Source of the DNA: Microbacterium sp. Yaish 1
Lineage (GTDB): Bacteria > Actinomycetota > Actinomycetes > Actinomycetales > Microbacteriaceae
Direction: 5' to 3'
DNA length: 64,000 bases
Assembly (NCBI RefSeq): GCF_002245215.1
Contig: NZ_NPMR01000001.1
Coordinates: 806,001-870,000, forward strand
In this document: one piece after another, positions 34,615 through 43,927 of the stretch
Numbering within the stretch: position 1 is the first letter of the stretch
Layout of the letters: every line of letters starts with the position of its first letter
The notes under the pieces: generated by a model
Seen by the model: the letters and a program-made list of their open reading frames with translations, nothing else
Database searches by the model: none
Told to the model about the DNA's origin: nothing
Position numbers and translations under genes: made by a program

Positions 34615-35556
34615 TCAGACGACGGGAGCGACGTCGGATGCCTCGTCGATGCGCTTCGGGCGACGGGCGGCGCGAAGCGAGTCGACGCTCAGCACGACGA
34701 GGGCGAGCCAGACGAGTCCGAAACCGATCCAGCGCTCGAGAGGCATCGGCTCGCCGAGGATCCAGGCTCCCGTGATGAACTGCAGAATCGGCGCGACGAA
34801 CTGGAGCAGACCGATGACCGTGAGGCTGCTGCGACGGGCGCCGGCGGCGAAGAAGAGCAGGGGCACGGCGGTGACGACCCCGGCGAGGGTGACCAGCGCG
34901 GTGTGGCCGGGGCTGACCGAGCCGAACACGAGCCCGCCGGTCACCGCGACGACGATCGCCTGCACGATCGCGACCGGCGCCAGCCAGAGCGACTCCAGCG
35001 TCAGACCGCTGACGGCGTCGACCGACGGCCCGATCTGCTTCTTGACCAGTCCGTAGGTTCCGAAGCTCGCGGCGAGGGTCAAGGCGATCCACGGGAAGGC
35101 TCCGTAGCCGACGACGATGACGCCGACCGCGACGGCGGCGATGCCGATGGCGACCCACTGGGCCACCCGCAGCCGCTCCTTCAGGACGAGGACGCCGAGG
35201 AGCACCGTGACGATCGGGTTGATGAAGTACCCGAGGCTCCCCTCGATCACGTGCCCCGTGAGGGTGCTGATGAGGAAGACCTGCCAGTTCACGTAGATGA
35301 GGAGCCCCGCGACGATGGTCCACAGCACGAGACGCGGCGTGCGCAGGATCGCGATCAGCTTGCCCCAGGCTCGGAGCACCGTCAGGAGGATGGCGCAGAA
35401 GACGAGCGAGAACAGGATCCGCCACGAGACGACCTCGAACGGCCCCATCGGGGCGAGCGTGAGGAAGTAGAGGGGCATGAAGCCCCAGAGCACATACGCC
35501 GAGAACGCGTAGATCCCGCCGAGCGAGCGTTCACGGGCGGGATCGAGGGGTGTCAC
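34615..35556 (-). CDS. rarD: RarD-type EamA-family membrane transporter
   Basis: 313 residues with ten predicted helices in two EamA repeats. RarD markers are AYVLWGFMPLYF near 20, SWRILFSLVF near 44, NWQVFLIST near 90 and EGSLGYFINP near 104. The substrate of RarD proteins is not firmly established. The GTG start has TATGCT six bases upstream, which would give a leaderless mRNA. The gene stands alone, between the orphan lipoprotein and groES. Confidence 0.9.
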   Translation of the reverse strand: MTPLDPARERSLGGIYAFSAYVLWGFMPLYFLTLAPMGPFEVVSWRILFSLVFCAILLTVLRAWGKLIAILRTPRLVLWTIVAGLLIYVNWQVFLISTLTGHVIEGSLGYFINPIVTVLLGVLVLKERLRVAQWVAIGIAAVAVGVIVVGYGAFPWIALTLAASFGTYGLVKKQIGPSVDAVSGLTLESLWLAPVAIVQAIVVAVTGGLVFGSVSPGHTALVTLAGVVTAVPLLFFAAGARRSSLTVIGLLQFVAPILQFITGAWILGEPMPLERWIGFGLVWLALVVLSVDSLRAARRPKRIDEASDVAPVV

Positions 35557-35630
35557 GAGCCAAGCATAGGACGGTCATGACATGCGGCGCCCGTCGCGGA
35601 CTGCCATCCGCCGCCGCACGCCTGCCATGA

Positions 35631-35663
35631 CGAAGGCCCGGATGCCATGCACCCGGGCCTTCG
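35631..35663 (-). terminator. groES terminator
   Basis: Eleven-base perfect arms CGAAGGCCCGG (35631-35641) and CCGGGCCTTCG (35653-35663) with an 11-base loop, 16 bases past the groES stop on the minus strand. Confidence 0.8.
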
Positions 35664-35678
35664 TGGAAGAGCTCTGCG

Positions 35679-35975
35679 TCAGCGGACGACGACGGCGAGG
35701 ACGTCGCGCGCCGAGAGCACGAGGAACTCGTCAGCGCCGAACTTGACCTCGGTTCCGCCGTACTTGCTGTAGATCACGCGGTCGCCGACGGCGACGTCGA
35801 GCGGAACACGGTTGCCGTTGTCATCGATGCGGCCGGGGCCCACCGCCACGACCTCGCCCTCCTGGGGCTTCTCCTTGGCGGTGTCGGGGATGACCAGACC
35901 ACTCGCAGTGGTCTGCTCGGCCTCGACCTGCTTGATGACGATGCGGTCCTCGAGCGGCTTGATGGAAACCGACAC
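35679..35975 (-). CDS. groES: Co-chaperonin GroES
   Basis: 98 residues, the standard GroES length. Start [11 protein letters not shown], mobile loop [12 protein letters not shown] (about 20-31), GEVVAVGPG near 39 and [10 protein letters not shown] near 69 are diagnostic. It caps the GroEL folding chamber. No groEL follows: the gene ends at a terminator, as in actinobacteria with a separate groEL locus. GTG start with GAGG six bases upstream. Expression is controlled by two CIRCE elements around its promoter. Confidence 0.97.
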   Translation of the reverse strand: MSVSIKPLEDRIVIKQVEAEQTTASGLVIPDTAKEKPQEGEVVAVGPGRIDDNGNRVPLDVAVGDRVIYSKYGGTEVKFGADEFLVLSARDVLAVVVR

Positions 35976-36003
35976 GGTCTACCTCTTTCTTCGACAAGAC
36001 TTG

Positions 36004-36030
36004 TTGGCAATCTCACCCTGAGAGTGCCAA
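36004..36030 (-). promoter_or_regulatory. CIRCE element 1 (HrcA operator), promoter-proximal to groES
   Basis: TTGGCAATC, nine bases, GAGTGCCAA (36004-36012, 36022-36030). The CIRCE consensus is TTAGCACTC-N9-GAGTGCTAA. One half-site has AATC instead of ACTC. It lies in the groES 5' leader, just downstream of the predicted transcription start. Confidence 0.85.
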
Positions 36031-36035
36031 CTCCG

Positions 36036-36064
36036 AGTCTAGGGGGACGTTGGCACTCACGCAA
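36036..36064 (-). promoter_or_regulatory. groES promoter
   Basis: On the minus strand, TTGCGT (36064-36059) and TAGACT (36041-36036) are 17 bp apart. The -35 box lies inside the spacer of the upstream CIRCE element, so HrcA binding would block RNA polymerase. Confidence 0.7.
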
Positions 36065-36076
36065 CGCGAGTGCCAA
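36050..36076 (-). promoter_or_regulatory. CIRCE element 2 (HrcA operator), upstream
   Basis: Perfectly symmetric TTGGCACTC, nine bases, GAGTGCCAA (36050-36058, 36068-36076), matching CIRCE with G in place of A at the third position. It overlaps the -35 region of the groES promoter and lies 40 bases from the divergent methyltransferase gene. Confidence 0.92.
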
Positions 36077-36115
36077 CCTCCCGCGGCCTCGGACGGACGC
36101 CGCGCGTAGGCTGTC

Positions 36116-37345
36116 GTGGTGGATCACGCCGAGCTCTCCGCGTTGCTGACCCCCGAGGGACTCCGTCTGGTCGACACCCTCCGGATCTCCTCGACCGCGG
36201 ATGCCGCGTCGGCCGTGTCACGGCTGCGGCGCGAAGGCCTCTCCCCCGACCTCGTGGCGGCGGCGGTCGGCCAGGCCCGCCTCCGCGAGCGCGCGCGGAC
36301 GAAGTTCGGTCCGTTCGCCGACCGGATGCTGTTCACGCGGGCGGGTCTGGAGCAGGCCACGCGTCTCGCGGTCGCCGCCCGTCACGCCGGCCGGTTCCGC
36401 GACGCCGGGATGACACGGGTCGCCGACCTCGGCTGCGGGATCGGCGGGGACGCGCTCGGCTTCGCCGGCATCGGGCTCGAGGTCCTGGCCGTCGACGCCG
36501 ACGAGATCACCGCCGCCCTGGCCGCCTACAACCTCGCCCCGTTCGGCTCATCCGCCCGGGTGCGCCACGGCCGCGCCGAGGAGACCGATCTCGACGGCGT
36601 GGATGCGGTCTGGCTCGATCCTGCCCGCCGCACCTCGGGCCACAGCGAGACACGGCGGATCGCGGCATCCGATTACACGCCGTCGCTCGACTGGGCCTTC
36701 GACCTCGCGCGGCGGATGCCGACCGGCATCAAGCTCGGGCCCGCATTCGACCGCGACGACCTCCCGCCGGAGGGCGAGGCACAGTGGATCAGCGCGGACG
36801 GCTCGACGATCGAGCTGGTCGTGTGGTCGGGCCCCCTCGCCCGCGCGGGTGTGCGCCGTTCGGCCCTCGTTCTGCGCGGCGACCGTGCCGCCGAGCTCAC
36901 GGCCCCCGCCGACACCGCCGACGCCGAGCCGCGCGACCTCGGCGCCTACCTTCACGAGCCCGACGGCGCCGTCATCCGTGCGCGCCTGATCGGCGACGTG
37001 GCGCGCGCGCTCGACGCCGGCATGCTCGCGGGCGGGACGGCGTACATGACGTCCGACGCCGGACGCACCAGCCCGTTCGCCACGACGTTCCGCGTTCGTG
37101 AGGTGCTGCCACTCAAGCCGCGCGAGATCGATGCCGCCCTCAGAAGCGCCGGCATCGGCATCCTGGAGATCAAGAAGCGCGGCGTCGACATCGATCCGGC
37201 GCAGTTCCGCAAGCGGCTGCACCTGTCGGGGAACGCGTCGGCGACGCTGTTCCTCACCCGTATCGGGGACCGCCGCGTCGCCGTCCTCGCGGACCGCGTC
37301 GAGGACGAGCCGGGCGGCGCGGGTCAGCCCAGCAGCTCCGCCTGA
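36116..37345 (+). CDS. Class I SAM methyltransferase-like protein with THUMP-like domain
   Basis: 409 residues. The SAM-binding motif VADLGCGIGGDALG is near residues 101-114, the acidic second-strand end VLAVDADE near 123, and a VWLDPARRT motif near 163 that resembles the DPPR/DPAR loop of RNA methyltransferases. The C-terminal part (about 320-395, LKPREIDAALRSAGIGILEIKKRGVD) is the THUMP-like domain of this actinobacterial family. An RNA base-modification role is likely; the target is unknown. GTG 36116 or GTG 36119; TAGGCT at 36107-36112 would make 36119 a leaderless start. Its 3' end overlaps the next gene by 22 bases, tail to tail. Confidence 0.85.
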   Translation: MVDHAELSALLTPEGLRLVDTLRISSTADAASAVSRLRREGLSPDLVAAAVGQARLRERARTKFGPFADRMLFTRAGLEQATRLAVAARHAGRFRDAGMTRVADLGCGIGGDALGFAGIGLEVLAVDADEITAALAAYNLAPFGSSARVRHGRAEETDLDGVDAVWLDPARRTSGHSETRRIAASDYTPSLDWAFDLARRMPTGIKLGPAFDRDDLPPEGEAQWISADGSTIELVVWSGPLARAGVRRSALVLRGDRAAELTAPADTADAEPRDLGAYLHEPDGAVIRARLIGDVARALDAGMLAGGTAYMTSDAGRTSPFATTFRVREVLPLKPREIDAALRSAGIGILEIKKRGVDIDPAQFRKRLHLSGNASATLFLTRIGDRRVAVLADRVEDEPGGAGQPSSSA

Positions 37346-37785
37346 GCGGCCGCCCACACGAGCCAGCCCGCGCTGTACAGGATCGACAGCGCCGCGAGAC
37401 CGAGCGCCCAGACGGCGACGGTGCGGCTCTCCCACGGGCGGCGGAGGGCGAGCACGGCCATCACGGCGGCGGCGATGCCGAGCGGGAACGCCCAGCCGAC
37501 GAACAGCGACAGCACGAGCGCCACGATCGCCAGGGCCAGCGCCCATGCTCCCGAGCGCGGCAGGATCTCGGGCGGCGGAGCCCACTCGACGCGCGGCTCG
37601 GGCACCACGGGCTCGGCCGGTCGCTCGGTCGCGGGGACGAACTGCAGCGGGGTCGGCTGGGTGAACTCGCGCTGGAAACCGCCGCGGTGCTCCCCCGGAA
37701 GCGGCGCGGCCTCGGGCGCCGATGCGACGTCGCCCGACGGCGCGTCCACCGCGGGGCGCCGACTGCGCAGCCGGTCGTCGCTCAC
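37324..37785 (-). CDS. Small membrane protein of unknown function after tsaD
   Basis: 153 residues. About 70 residues of soluble Pro-rich sequence ([19 protein letters not shown]) precede about three membrane helices ([35 protein letters not shown] and [20 protein letters not shown]). It resembles DUF4190-like small membrane proteins, but I do not recognise a specific family. The GTG start overlaps the tsaD stop (GTGA), so it is the last gene of the tsaB-rimI-tsaD series. It converges on the methyltransferase gene. Confidence 0.7.
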   Translation of the reverse strand: MSDDRLRSRRPAVDAPSGDVASAPEAAPLPGEHRGGFQREFTQPTPLQFVPATERPAEPVVPEPRVEWAPPPEILPRSGAWALALAIVALVLSLFVGWAFPLGIAAAVMAVLALRRPWESRTVAVWALGLAALSILYSAGWLVWAAAQAELLG

Positions 37786-38849
37786 CCGCGCACCTGGATC
37801 TCGGTCACCGGAAGCGTGGAGTCGGCGCCGAACGAGAGCGTGGAGGGCTCGGCGCCCGACGAGATGAGCTCGGCCGCGAGCGCCGCGATCATCGCCCCGT
37901 TGTCGGTGCACAGGCTCAGCGGCGGGATGCGCACCGCGACGCCGGCGGCTGCAGCGCGTTCGAGGGCGACCTCGCGCAGTCGCCGGTTGGCGATCACCCC
38001 GCCGCCGAGCAGCAGCCGCGGGACGCCGTGCTGAGCGCACGCGTCGAGCGCCTTGGTGACGAGGACGTCGACGACCGCTTCGCGGAAGGATGCCGCGACA
38101 TCGGCGACCGGCACGGCTTCACCGGCCGCCTCGCGCTGCTCGACCCAGCGCGCCACGGCGGTCTTGAGCCCCGAGAAGGAGAAGTCGTACCGATGCGCCG
38201 CCAGGTCCGAGGCCCGCGAGAGGCCGCGGGGGAACCGGATCGCGTCGGGGTCGCCGCTCGCGGCGGCACGATCGATCTCGGGGCCGCCGGGATAGGGCAG
38301 GCCGAGGATGCGGGCGATCTTGTCGAACGCCTCCCCGGCGGCGTCGTCCATCGTCTCGCCGAGCATCTCGACGTCGGAGACGAGGTCGCGCACGAGGAGG
38401 AGCGAGGTGTGTCCGCCGCTGACCAGGAGGGCGACGGTCGGGTACTCGACGTCGTCACCGGTCAGGATGTCGGCGGCGATGTGACCCACGAGATGGTTGA
38501 CCGCGTAGAGCGGCTTCCCGAGCGATACGGCGAGGGCCTTCGCGGCGCCGACACCGACCATGAGCGCCCCGGCCAGCCCCGGTCCGCTGGTCACGGCGAC
38601 GGCGTCGAGGTCCTGGAGCGATACGCCCGCCTCGGCCACGGCGGCCTCGATCGCCGGCTGGAGCGCCTCGAGGTGGGCGCGCGCGGCGACCTCGGGCACG
38701 ACGCCGCCGTAGCGGGCGTGCTCGGCCATCGAGCTCGCGATCGTGTTCGACAGCAGGGTGCGTCCGCGCACGATCCCGATGCCGGTCTCGTCGCAGCTGG
38801 TCTCGATCCCCAGGACGAGGGGCTCGGAACGGGTCGGGGTGGTCGTCAT
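37782..38849 (-). CDS. tsaD: tRNA N6-adenosine threonylcarbamoyltransferase TsaD
   Basis: 355 residues. ASKHA-fold ATP loop [15 protein letters not shown] (about 13-27), the metal-binding HLVGH motif (about 120-124), [10 protein letters not shown] near 145 and [12 protein letters not shown] near 278. It transfers the threonylcarbamoyl group to A37 of ANN-decoding tRNAs, with TsaB and TsaE, both encoded nearby. Length is normal. The start overlaps the rimI stop (ATGA). Confidence 0.97.
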   Translation of the reverse strand: MTTTPTRSEPLVLGIETSCDETGIGIVRGRTLLSNTIASSMAEHARYGGVVPEVAARAHLEALQPAIEAAVAEAGVSLQDLDAVAVTSGPGLAGALMVGVGAAKALAVSLGKPLYAVNHLVGHIAADILTGDDVEYPTVALLVSGGHTSLLLVRDLVSDVEMLGETMDDAAGEAFDKIARILGLPYPGGPEIDRAAASGDPDAIRFPRGLSRASDLAAHRYDFSFSGLKTAVARWVEQREAAGEAVPVADVAASFREAVVDVLVTKALDACAQHGVPRLLLGGGVIANRRLREVALERAAAAGVAVRIPPLSLCTDNGAMIAALAAELISSGAEPSTLSFGADSTLPVTEIQVRG

Positions 38850-39313
38850 CGGTCGGTCCCTCCCTCACCGCGGAGGTTCAGTTGCATGATGATCGCATCG
38901 ACGTCGTCGGGCTGGTAGTAGCGCGGGCGACGGGCGATCTCGACGAATCCCTCGGAGAGGTAGAGCCCCTGCGCGACGGGGTTGTCGGCGCGGACTTCGA
39001 GGAACAGCTCGCGTGCTCCGCGATCGCGGGCCTCGGTCATCAGCGCGCGGAGCAGCCTGCGGCCGCGGCCGGTCCCCCGGCAGGCGGGGTCGAGGGCGAG
39101 GGTCTGGATGTCGGCGTCGGCCGCGCCCGGTACGGCGCGGACTCCGCCGTAGCCGACGACCCGGTCGTCCTCGACGTCGACGAGGTACCGGCCGTGGGGC
39201 GACGCGATCTCGGCGGACATGGCGGTACGGCTCCACGCGTCGGTGGGGAACGACGCCTGCTCGAGCGCCATGATGGCGTCGAGGTCATCGGCGGTCGCCG
39301 TGCGCAGGCTCAC
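38846..39313 (-). CDS. rimI: Ribosomal-protein-S18-alanine N-acetyltransferase-like GNAT protein
   Basis: 155 residues with the GNAT acetyl-CoA motif [14 protein letters not shown] (about 79-92) and the C-terminal [23 protein letters not shown], which is characteristic of RimI. RimI acetylates the N-terminus of ribosomal protein S18. The position between tsaB and tsaD is conserved in many actinobacteria. GTG start overlapping the tsaB stop. Confidence 0.93.
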   Translation of the reverse strand: MSLRTATADDLDAIMALEQASFPTDAWSRTAMSAEIASPHGRYLVDVEDDRVVGYGGVRAVPGAADADIQTLALDPACRGTGRGRRLLRALMTEARDRGARELFLEVRADNPVAQGLYLSEGFVEIARRPRYYQPDDVDAIIMQLNLRGEGGTDR

Positions 39314-39987
39314 GTGCCGACCTTCTTCGGCCCCGCGGGGACGGTCACGTCCGGGGCCCGGAGATACAGGGGCTCGAGGGCGGCGGTGTCGGCGTCGGCG
39401 GTGTCGACGTCACCCGCGGCGAGCCGCTGGGCGGCGACGCGGGCGAGCGCGGCGGCGCTGATCGCCGTCGTCTCGGACAGCGCGGCGGCGGGGGCGCCGA
39501 AGAGGTCGAGGGGCTCGGTCGACGCGCGCGCCACGAGGTGCGGATCGACGATGCGCACCGGCATCCCGTTCTCGACGCGGTAGACCGAGACGGCGAGCTC
39601 TCGGCGACGCGCGTCGGTCACGATCGCGATCGGCTCGCCCTCGACGGGGACCGCGCCGGCGGTGGCGAACGCGGGGTCGACATGAGCGCGGGCGGCCGCG
39701 TCGTGACTCGCCACCGGGACCACGGGGATGCCGCGCCCGAGGGCGAACGCCCGCGCGGCGGCGATCCCGACGCGCAGTCCCGTGAAGGGGCCCGGGCCCA
39801 TGCCTGCGGCGACGGCCGTGATCTCGGCGGGGTCGACGCCCGCATCGCCGAAGACGCGCACGAGCAGATCGCCGATGACCTCGGCGTGACCGCGGGGGTC
39901 GGAGCTGACGGCCTCGGCCCGGACGCGACCCGCGGGGTCGACGATCGCGACGGCCGTGCCGATCGAGGTGTCGATGCCCAGAATCAC
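39310..39987 (-). CDS. tsaB: tRNA threonylcarbamoyladenosine biosynthesis protein TsaB
   Basis: 225 residues. N-terminal ILGIDTSIGTAVAIVD and the conserved GMGPGPFTGLRVGIAAARAFALG near 67 define TsaB, the non-catalytic partner of TsaD. It starts the tsaB-rimI-tsaD unit. The GTG start is preceded by TACCCT seven bases upstream, which suggests a leaderless message. A 36-base gap separates it from tsaE. Confidence 0.95.
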   Translation of the reverse strand: MILGIDTSIGTAVAIVDPAGRVRAEAVSSDPRGHAEVIGDLLVRVFGDAGVDPAEITAVAAGMGPGPFTGLRVGIAAARAFALGRGIPVVPVASHDAAARAHVDPAFATAGAVPVEGEPIAIVTDARRRELAVSVYRVENGMPVRIVDPHLVARASTEPLDLFGAPAAALSETTAISAAALARVAAQRLAAGDVDTADADTAALEPLYLRAPDVTVPAGPKKVGT

Positions 39988-40023
39988 GTCACCCAGGGTA
40001 GCCCGGGCCGGGATGCCGCGCGC

Positions 40024-40527
40024 TCAGGGGCGCCGCGTGACCGTGACGATCCGCGGGGCCGCGTCGGCCATCTCGGCGGCCGCCGGACCGCTCGTGCCGC
40101 AGGCGTTGTCGAGGCCCGTGCCGCTCCAGCCGCGCTCGAGCTCGATCTCCCACCAGCTCTCGCGCAGCCCGTCGACCATGCCGTGCCCCCACTCGACGAT
40201 CGTGACGCTGGCGTCCAGGTCGAGATCGAGGTCCGACAGCTCCGCGGGCGACCCGAGGCGGTAGGCGTCGACGTGGATCAGCGGCGGGCCGTCGACGAGC
40301 GACGGGTGCGTGCGCGCGATGACGAAGGTCGGGCTCTGGATGGGACCGCGCACGCCGAGGCCGGCGCCGATCCCCCGGGTCAGCGTCGTCTTTCCGGCCC
40401 CCAGGGGGCCGGTCAGCACCACGAGATCGCCCGCGCGGAGCCGCGATCCGATCTCGCGCCCCCATGCTTCCATCTCGTCGGCGGAGGTCACCTCGCGCTC
40501 GCCCAGGTATTCGTCGATTCCGCTCAT
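40024..40527 (-). CDS. tsaE: tRNA threonylcarbamoyladenosine biosynthesis ATPase TsaE
   Basis: 167 residues. P-loop GPLGAGKTTLTRG is near residues 40-52, SPTFVIARTHPS near 64, HVDAYRLGSPAEL near 86 and the acidic VTIVEWGHGM near 108. TsaE binds the TsaB-TsaD complex and hydrolyses ATP during t6A formation. The ATG overlaps the alr stop (TGATG). C-terminal residues about 130-167 vary in the family. Confidence 0.95.
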   Translation of the reverse strand: MSGIDEYLGEREVTSADEMEAWGREIGSRLRAGDLVVLTGPLGAGKTTLTRGIGAGLGVRGPIQSPTFVIARTHPSLVDGPPLIHVDAYRLGSPAELSDLDLDLDASVTIVEWGHGMVDGLRESWWEIELERGWSGTGLDNACGTSGPAAAEMADAAPRIVTVTRRP

Positions 40528-41660
40528 CACCGGCCTCCCGTCATCTCGGACGATACCGCCGTGCGGTGCACGCGCGGGCCGATCCGCGTGACGATCTCGT
40601 AGTCGATCGTGTCGGCGGCATCTCCCCATTCGGCCGCGGCGGGGAACCCCAGCGTGGGGTCGCCGAAGAGCACGACCTCGTCGCCGATCGCGACGTCGGC
40701 GTCGCCGACGTCGACGACGAACTGGTCCATCGCGATCCGTCCCGACACGGTGAACCGCCGGCCGCCGATCACCACCGGTCCGCGGCCGGAGGCCTGCCGC
40801 GGCACGCCGTCGGCATAGCCGAGGGGCACGAGGGCGAGCGTCGTCTCGCTCGCGGTGCGATGGGTGTACCCGTAGGAGACCCCCTGGCCCGCGGGCACGC
40901 GGCGCACAGCGGCGACCGAGGTGCGCAGGGTCATCGCGGGCTGGAGCCCGAGGTCGGCGGAGGAGCGATCGGGAAGCGGCGAGAGACCGTAGATCGCCAG
41001 CCCCAGGCGCACGCAGTCGAGCCTCGCTTCCGGGAGGGCGATCGCGGCGTTCGACGCGGCGATGTGGCGCAGCGGCGGGTGCACGCCGGCCGCCGCAGCC
41101 TCGGCGAGAGCGTCGTGGAATCGGGCGAGTGCGACCCGGTCGTCGTCGATGCTCGTGTTCGACAGGTGGCTGAAGACGCCGATGACCCGCAGCTGTCCGA
41201 TGCGCTCGAGACGGGCCGCCTCCGCGCAGACGCGCTGCCATTCGCGCGGCTCGACCCCGTTGCGCCCGAGCCCGGTCTCGACCTTCAGGTGGACTCCGAC
41301 CGGCTGCCCGGCGGATGCCGCGGCCGCGGCGGCCTGCAGCTGCGCGAGGCTCGAGATCCCGAGCTCGATGCGGTGCTCGGCGGCCTCGCGGAAGTCGGTG
41401 CGGGGGCCGTGGAGCCAGGCCACGAGGGGCGCGGTGATCCCGGCCCGGCGAAGCGCTACGGCCTCGGCGATGTCGGCGACACCGAGCCGCGAGGCTCCGC
41501 CCGACAGGGCCGCCGTCGCGGCGCGTACCGCGCCGTGGCCGTAGCCGTCGGCTTTGACGACGGCGATGACCTCGGTCTGGACGAGCCGCCGGAGATGACG
41601 GACGTTGTGCTCGATCGCCTCGACGTCGATGAGCGCTTCGCGCAGCGGTCCCGGGGTCAC
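40527..41660 (-). CDS. alr: Alanine racemase
   Basis: 377 residues. The PLP-binding Lys is in VIAVVKADGYGHG (about residues 30-42). The catalytic Tyr lies in GVSYGYTH near 266, and the C-terminal beta domain has SGRIAMDQFVVD near 310. It makes D-alanine for peptidoglycan. GTG start overlapping the acpS stop, as part of the acpS-alr-tsaE-tsaB series. Confidence 0.96.
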   Translation of the reverse strand: MTPGPLREALIDVEAIEHNVRHLRRLVQTEVIAVVKADGYGHGAVRAATAALSGGASRLGVADIAEAVALRRAGITAPLVAWLHGPRTDFREAAEHRIELGISSLAQLQAAAAAASAGQPVGVHLKVETGLGRNGVEPREWQRVCAEAARLERIGQLRVIGVFSHLSNTSIDDDRVALARFHDALAEAAAAGVHPPLRHIAASNAAIALPEARLDCVRLGLAIYGLSPLPDRSSADLGLQPAMTLRTSVAAVRRVPAGQGVSYGYTHRTASETTLALVPLGYADGVPRQASGRGPVVIGGRRFTVSGRIAMDQFVVDVGDADVAIGDEVVLFGDPTLGFPAAAEWGDAADTIDYEIVTRIGPRVHRTAVSSEMTGGR

Positions 41661-42013
41661 GACGCCGCCTCGGCGATCACGTAGGCGGTCGCGAGGTTGG
41701 CGTCGTGCGAGAGCGACAGGTGGACGGCGGTCACCCCGCGCGCCGCGACGGTCGCGGCCGTCTCGCCGGTGAGCGCGAACACCGGGCGCCCCGACGTCTC
41801 CGATGCCACCTCGATGTCGACCCAGTGCACGCCCTCGGAACCGCCCAGGGCCTTGATGAGGGCCTCCTTGGCGGCGTAGCGGGCGGCGAGCGAGCGCGGT
41901 TTGAGCGCACGCTCGCTCGGCGAGAAGAGCCGGTCGAGCAGGCGGGGCGTGCGCTCGAGCGAGCGCTCGAAGCGCGGCACGTCGACCAGGTCGACGCCGA
42001 TGCCGACGATCAC
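41657..42013 (-). CDS. acpS: Holo-[acyl-carrier-protein] synthase
   Basis: 118 residues. Mg-binding Asp in IGVDLVDVPRFE near residue 8, FSPSERALK near 30 and ARYAAKEALIKALG near 44 are the AcpS signature. It transfers phosphopantetheine to acyl carrier protein. GTG start at 42013 gives the canonical N-terminus. It lies 25 bases downstream of glmS. Confidence 0.96.
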   Translation of the reverse strand: MIVGIGVDLVDVPRFERSLERTPRLLDRLFSPSERALKPRSLAARYAAKEALIKALGGSEGVHWVDIEVASETSGRPVFALTGETAATVAARGVTAVHLSLSHDANLATAYVIAEAAS

Positions 42014-42038
42014 GGCATCCCCTTCCGCCCCGACCGGC

Positions 42039-43889
42039 TCACTCGACCGTGACCGACTTGGCGAGGTTGCGCGGCTGGTCGACGTCGAGGCCCTTGGCCG
42101 TGGCGAGGCCCATCGCGAAGATGTGCAGCGGCACGACGGCCAGCAGCGGCTCGAACAGCGGCTCGGCGAGCGGGATGCGCAGCACCTCGTCGGCGAACGG
42201 GAGGACGGCGGCATCCCCCTCTTCGGCCACCGCGATGATGCGGGCCCCCCGCGCGCGGATCTCCTGGATGTTGGAGACGACCTTCGCGTGCAGCAAGGGC
42301 GAGCTCGTGGGCGAGGGCACCATGACGAACACGGGCTGACCGGGCTCGATGAGGGCGATCGGGCCGTGCTTGAGCTCGCCGGCGGCGAAGCCCTCGGCGT
42401 GGATGTAGGAGATCTCCTTGAGCTTGAGAGCGCCCTCGAGCGCGATCGGGTAGCCGACGTGACGGCCGAGGAAGATCACCGAACGGGTGTCGGCCATCCA
42501 GTGCGCGAACTGCTCGATGTGCTCCTGCTCGCCCGCCAGCACGCGCGCGATCTTCTCGGGCACGGCCTCGAGCTGGGCCACCTGCTCGGCGATCGCCTCG
42601 TCGGTCAGGGCGCCGCGCACGCGGCCGACGTGCAGGGCCAGCAGGTACAGCGCCGTGATCTGCGCGACGAACGCCTTGGTCGAGGCGACGGCGACCTCGG
42701 GGCCGGCGTGCGTGTAGACGATCGCGTCGGACTCGCGCGGGATCGTGGCCCCCTGCGTGTTGCAGATCGAGAGGGTCTTCGCGCCGGCCTCGCGGGCGTA
42801 CTTGACGGCCATGAGGGTGTCCATCGTCTCGCCCGACTGGCTGATCGAGACCACGAGGGTGCGGGGTCCGATGACGGGGTCGCGGTAGCGGAACTCGTGG
42901 GCGAGCTCGACGTCGACGGGCACGCGCGCCCACTGCTCGAGCGCGTACTTGCCGACCATGCCGGCGTAGGCGGCCGTGCCGCACGCGATGACGATGACGC
43001 GGTCGATGCCGGTGAACAGCTCGTCGAGACCGTCGAGCTCAGGGATCTGGACGAGGCCGTCGTGGACGCGGCCGCGGATCGTGTTGGCGACGGCCTCGGG
43101 CTCCTCCGAGACCTCCTTCGCCATGAACGACGACCAGCCGCCCTTGTCGGCGGCCGCGGCATCCCACACGACCTCGAAGGGCTCGACGTCGACGGCGTCG
43201 CCGGAGAAGTCGGTGACGGTGACCTCCTGCGGGGTGATCGCGACGATCTCGTCCTGACCGATGGCGAGGGCGTGACGGGTGTGCTCGACGAAGGCGGCGA
43301 CATCGGAGCCAAGGAAGTTCTCGCCGTCGCCGAGGCCGATCACGAGCGGCGAGTTGCGCCGGGCGCCCACGACGAGACCGGGCTGGTCACGGTGCAGGGC
43401 GAGGAGGGTGAAGGCCCCCTCGAGGCGCGACACCGTCGCGCGGAACGCCTCGACGAGGTCGCCGGATGCCTGGTACTCGCGCCCCAGCAGCACGGCGGCG
43501 ACCTCCGTGTCGGTCTCGCTGCGGAAGGTGTATCCCTCGGCGACGAGCTCGGACTTCAGCTCGGCGAAGTTCTCGATGATGCCGTTGTGGATGACGGCGA
43601 GCTTGTCGTCGTCGGCCAGGTGGGGGTGCGCGTTGGCGTCGGTCGGGCCGCCGTGGGTCGCCCATCGCGTGTGGCCGATGCCGGTCGTTCCGTCGGCGAG
43701 GGGATGAGCGGCGAGATCGTCGCGGAGCACCTGGAGCTTGCCGGCGCGCTTGCGCGTGCCGAGGCCGCCCTCGCCGTCGATCACGGCGATACCGGCGGAG
43801 TCGTAGCCGCGATACTCGAGGCGGGCGAGACCCGAGATGAGGATGTCCTGCGAGGGACGGGGGCCCACGTAGCCGATGATTCCGCACAT
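42039..43889 (-). CDS. glmS: Glutamine-fructose-6-phosphate aminotransferase (isomerizing)
   Basis: 616 residues. Cys2, exposed after Met removal, is the glutaminase nucleophile (MCGIIGYVG). GHTRWATHGGPT is near 73. Two SIS domains bind the sugar phosphate (VIACGTAAYAG near 310, SISQSGETMDT near 357), and the C-terminal LAKSVTVE is typical. It makes glucosamine 6-phosphate for peptidoglycan. TAGGAT lies seven bases before the ATG and GGAG also precedes it, so the message may be leaderless or very short-leadered. glmM, the next step, is at 54591. Confidence 0.97.
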   Translation of the reverse strand: MCGIIGYVGPRPSQDILISGLARLEYRGYDSAGIAVIDGEGGLGTRKRAGKLQVLRDDLAAHPLADGTTGIGHTRWATHGGPTDANAHPHLADDDKLAVIHNGIIENFAELKSELVAEGYTFRSETDTEVAAVLLGREYQASGDLVEAFRATVSRLEGAFTLLALHRDQPGLVVGARRNSPLVIGLGDGENFLGSDVAAFVEHTRHALAIGQDEIVAITPQEVTVTDFSGDAVDVEPFEVVWDAAAADKGGWSSFMAKEVSEEPEAVANTIRGRVHDGLVQIPELDGLDELFTGIDRVIVIACGTAAYAGMVGKYALEQWARVPVDVELAHEFRYRDPVIGPRTLVVSISQSGETMDTLMAVKYAREAGAKTLSICNTQGATIPRESDAIVYTHAGPEVAVASTKAFVAQITALYLLALHVGRVRGALTDEAIAEQVAQLEAVPEKIARVLAGEQEHIEQFAHWMADTRSVIFLGRHVGYPIALEGALKLKEISYIHAEGFAAGELKHGPIALIEPGQPVFVMVPSPTSSPLLHAKVVSNIQEIRARGARIIAVAEEGDAAVLPFADEVLRIPLAEPLFEPLLAVVPLHIFAMGLATAKGLDVDQPRNLAKSVTVE

Positions 43890-43927
43890 GGGCTCCATCC
43901 TAGATCGGCAGCCCGGGTGCGCTCGTG

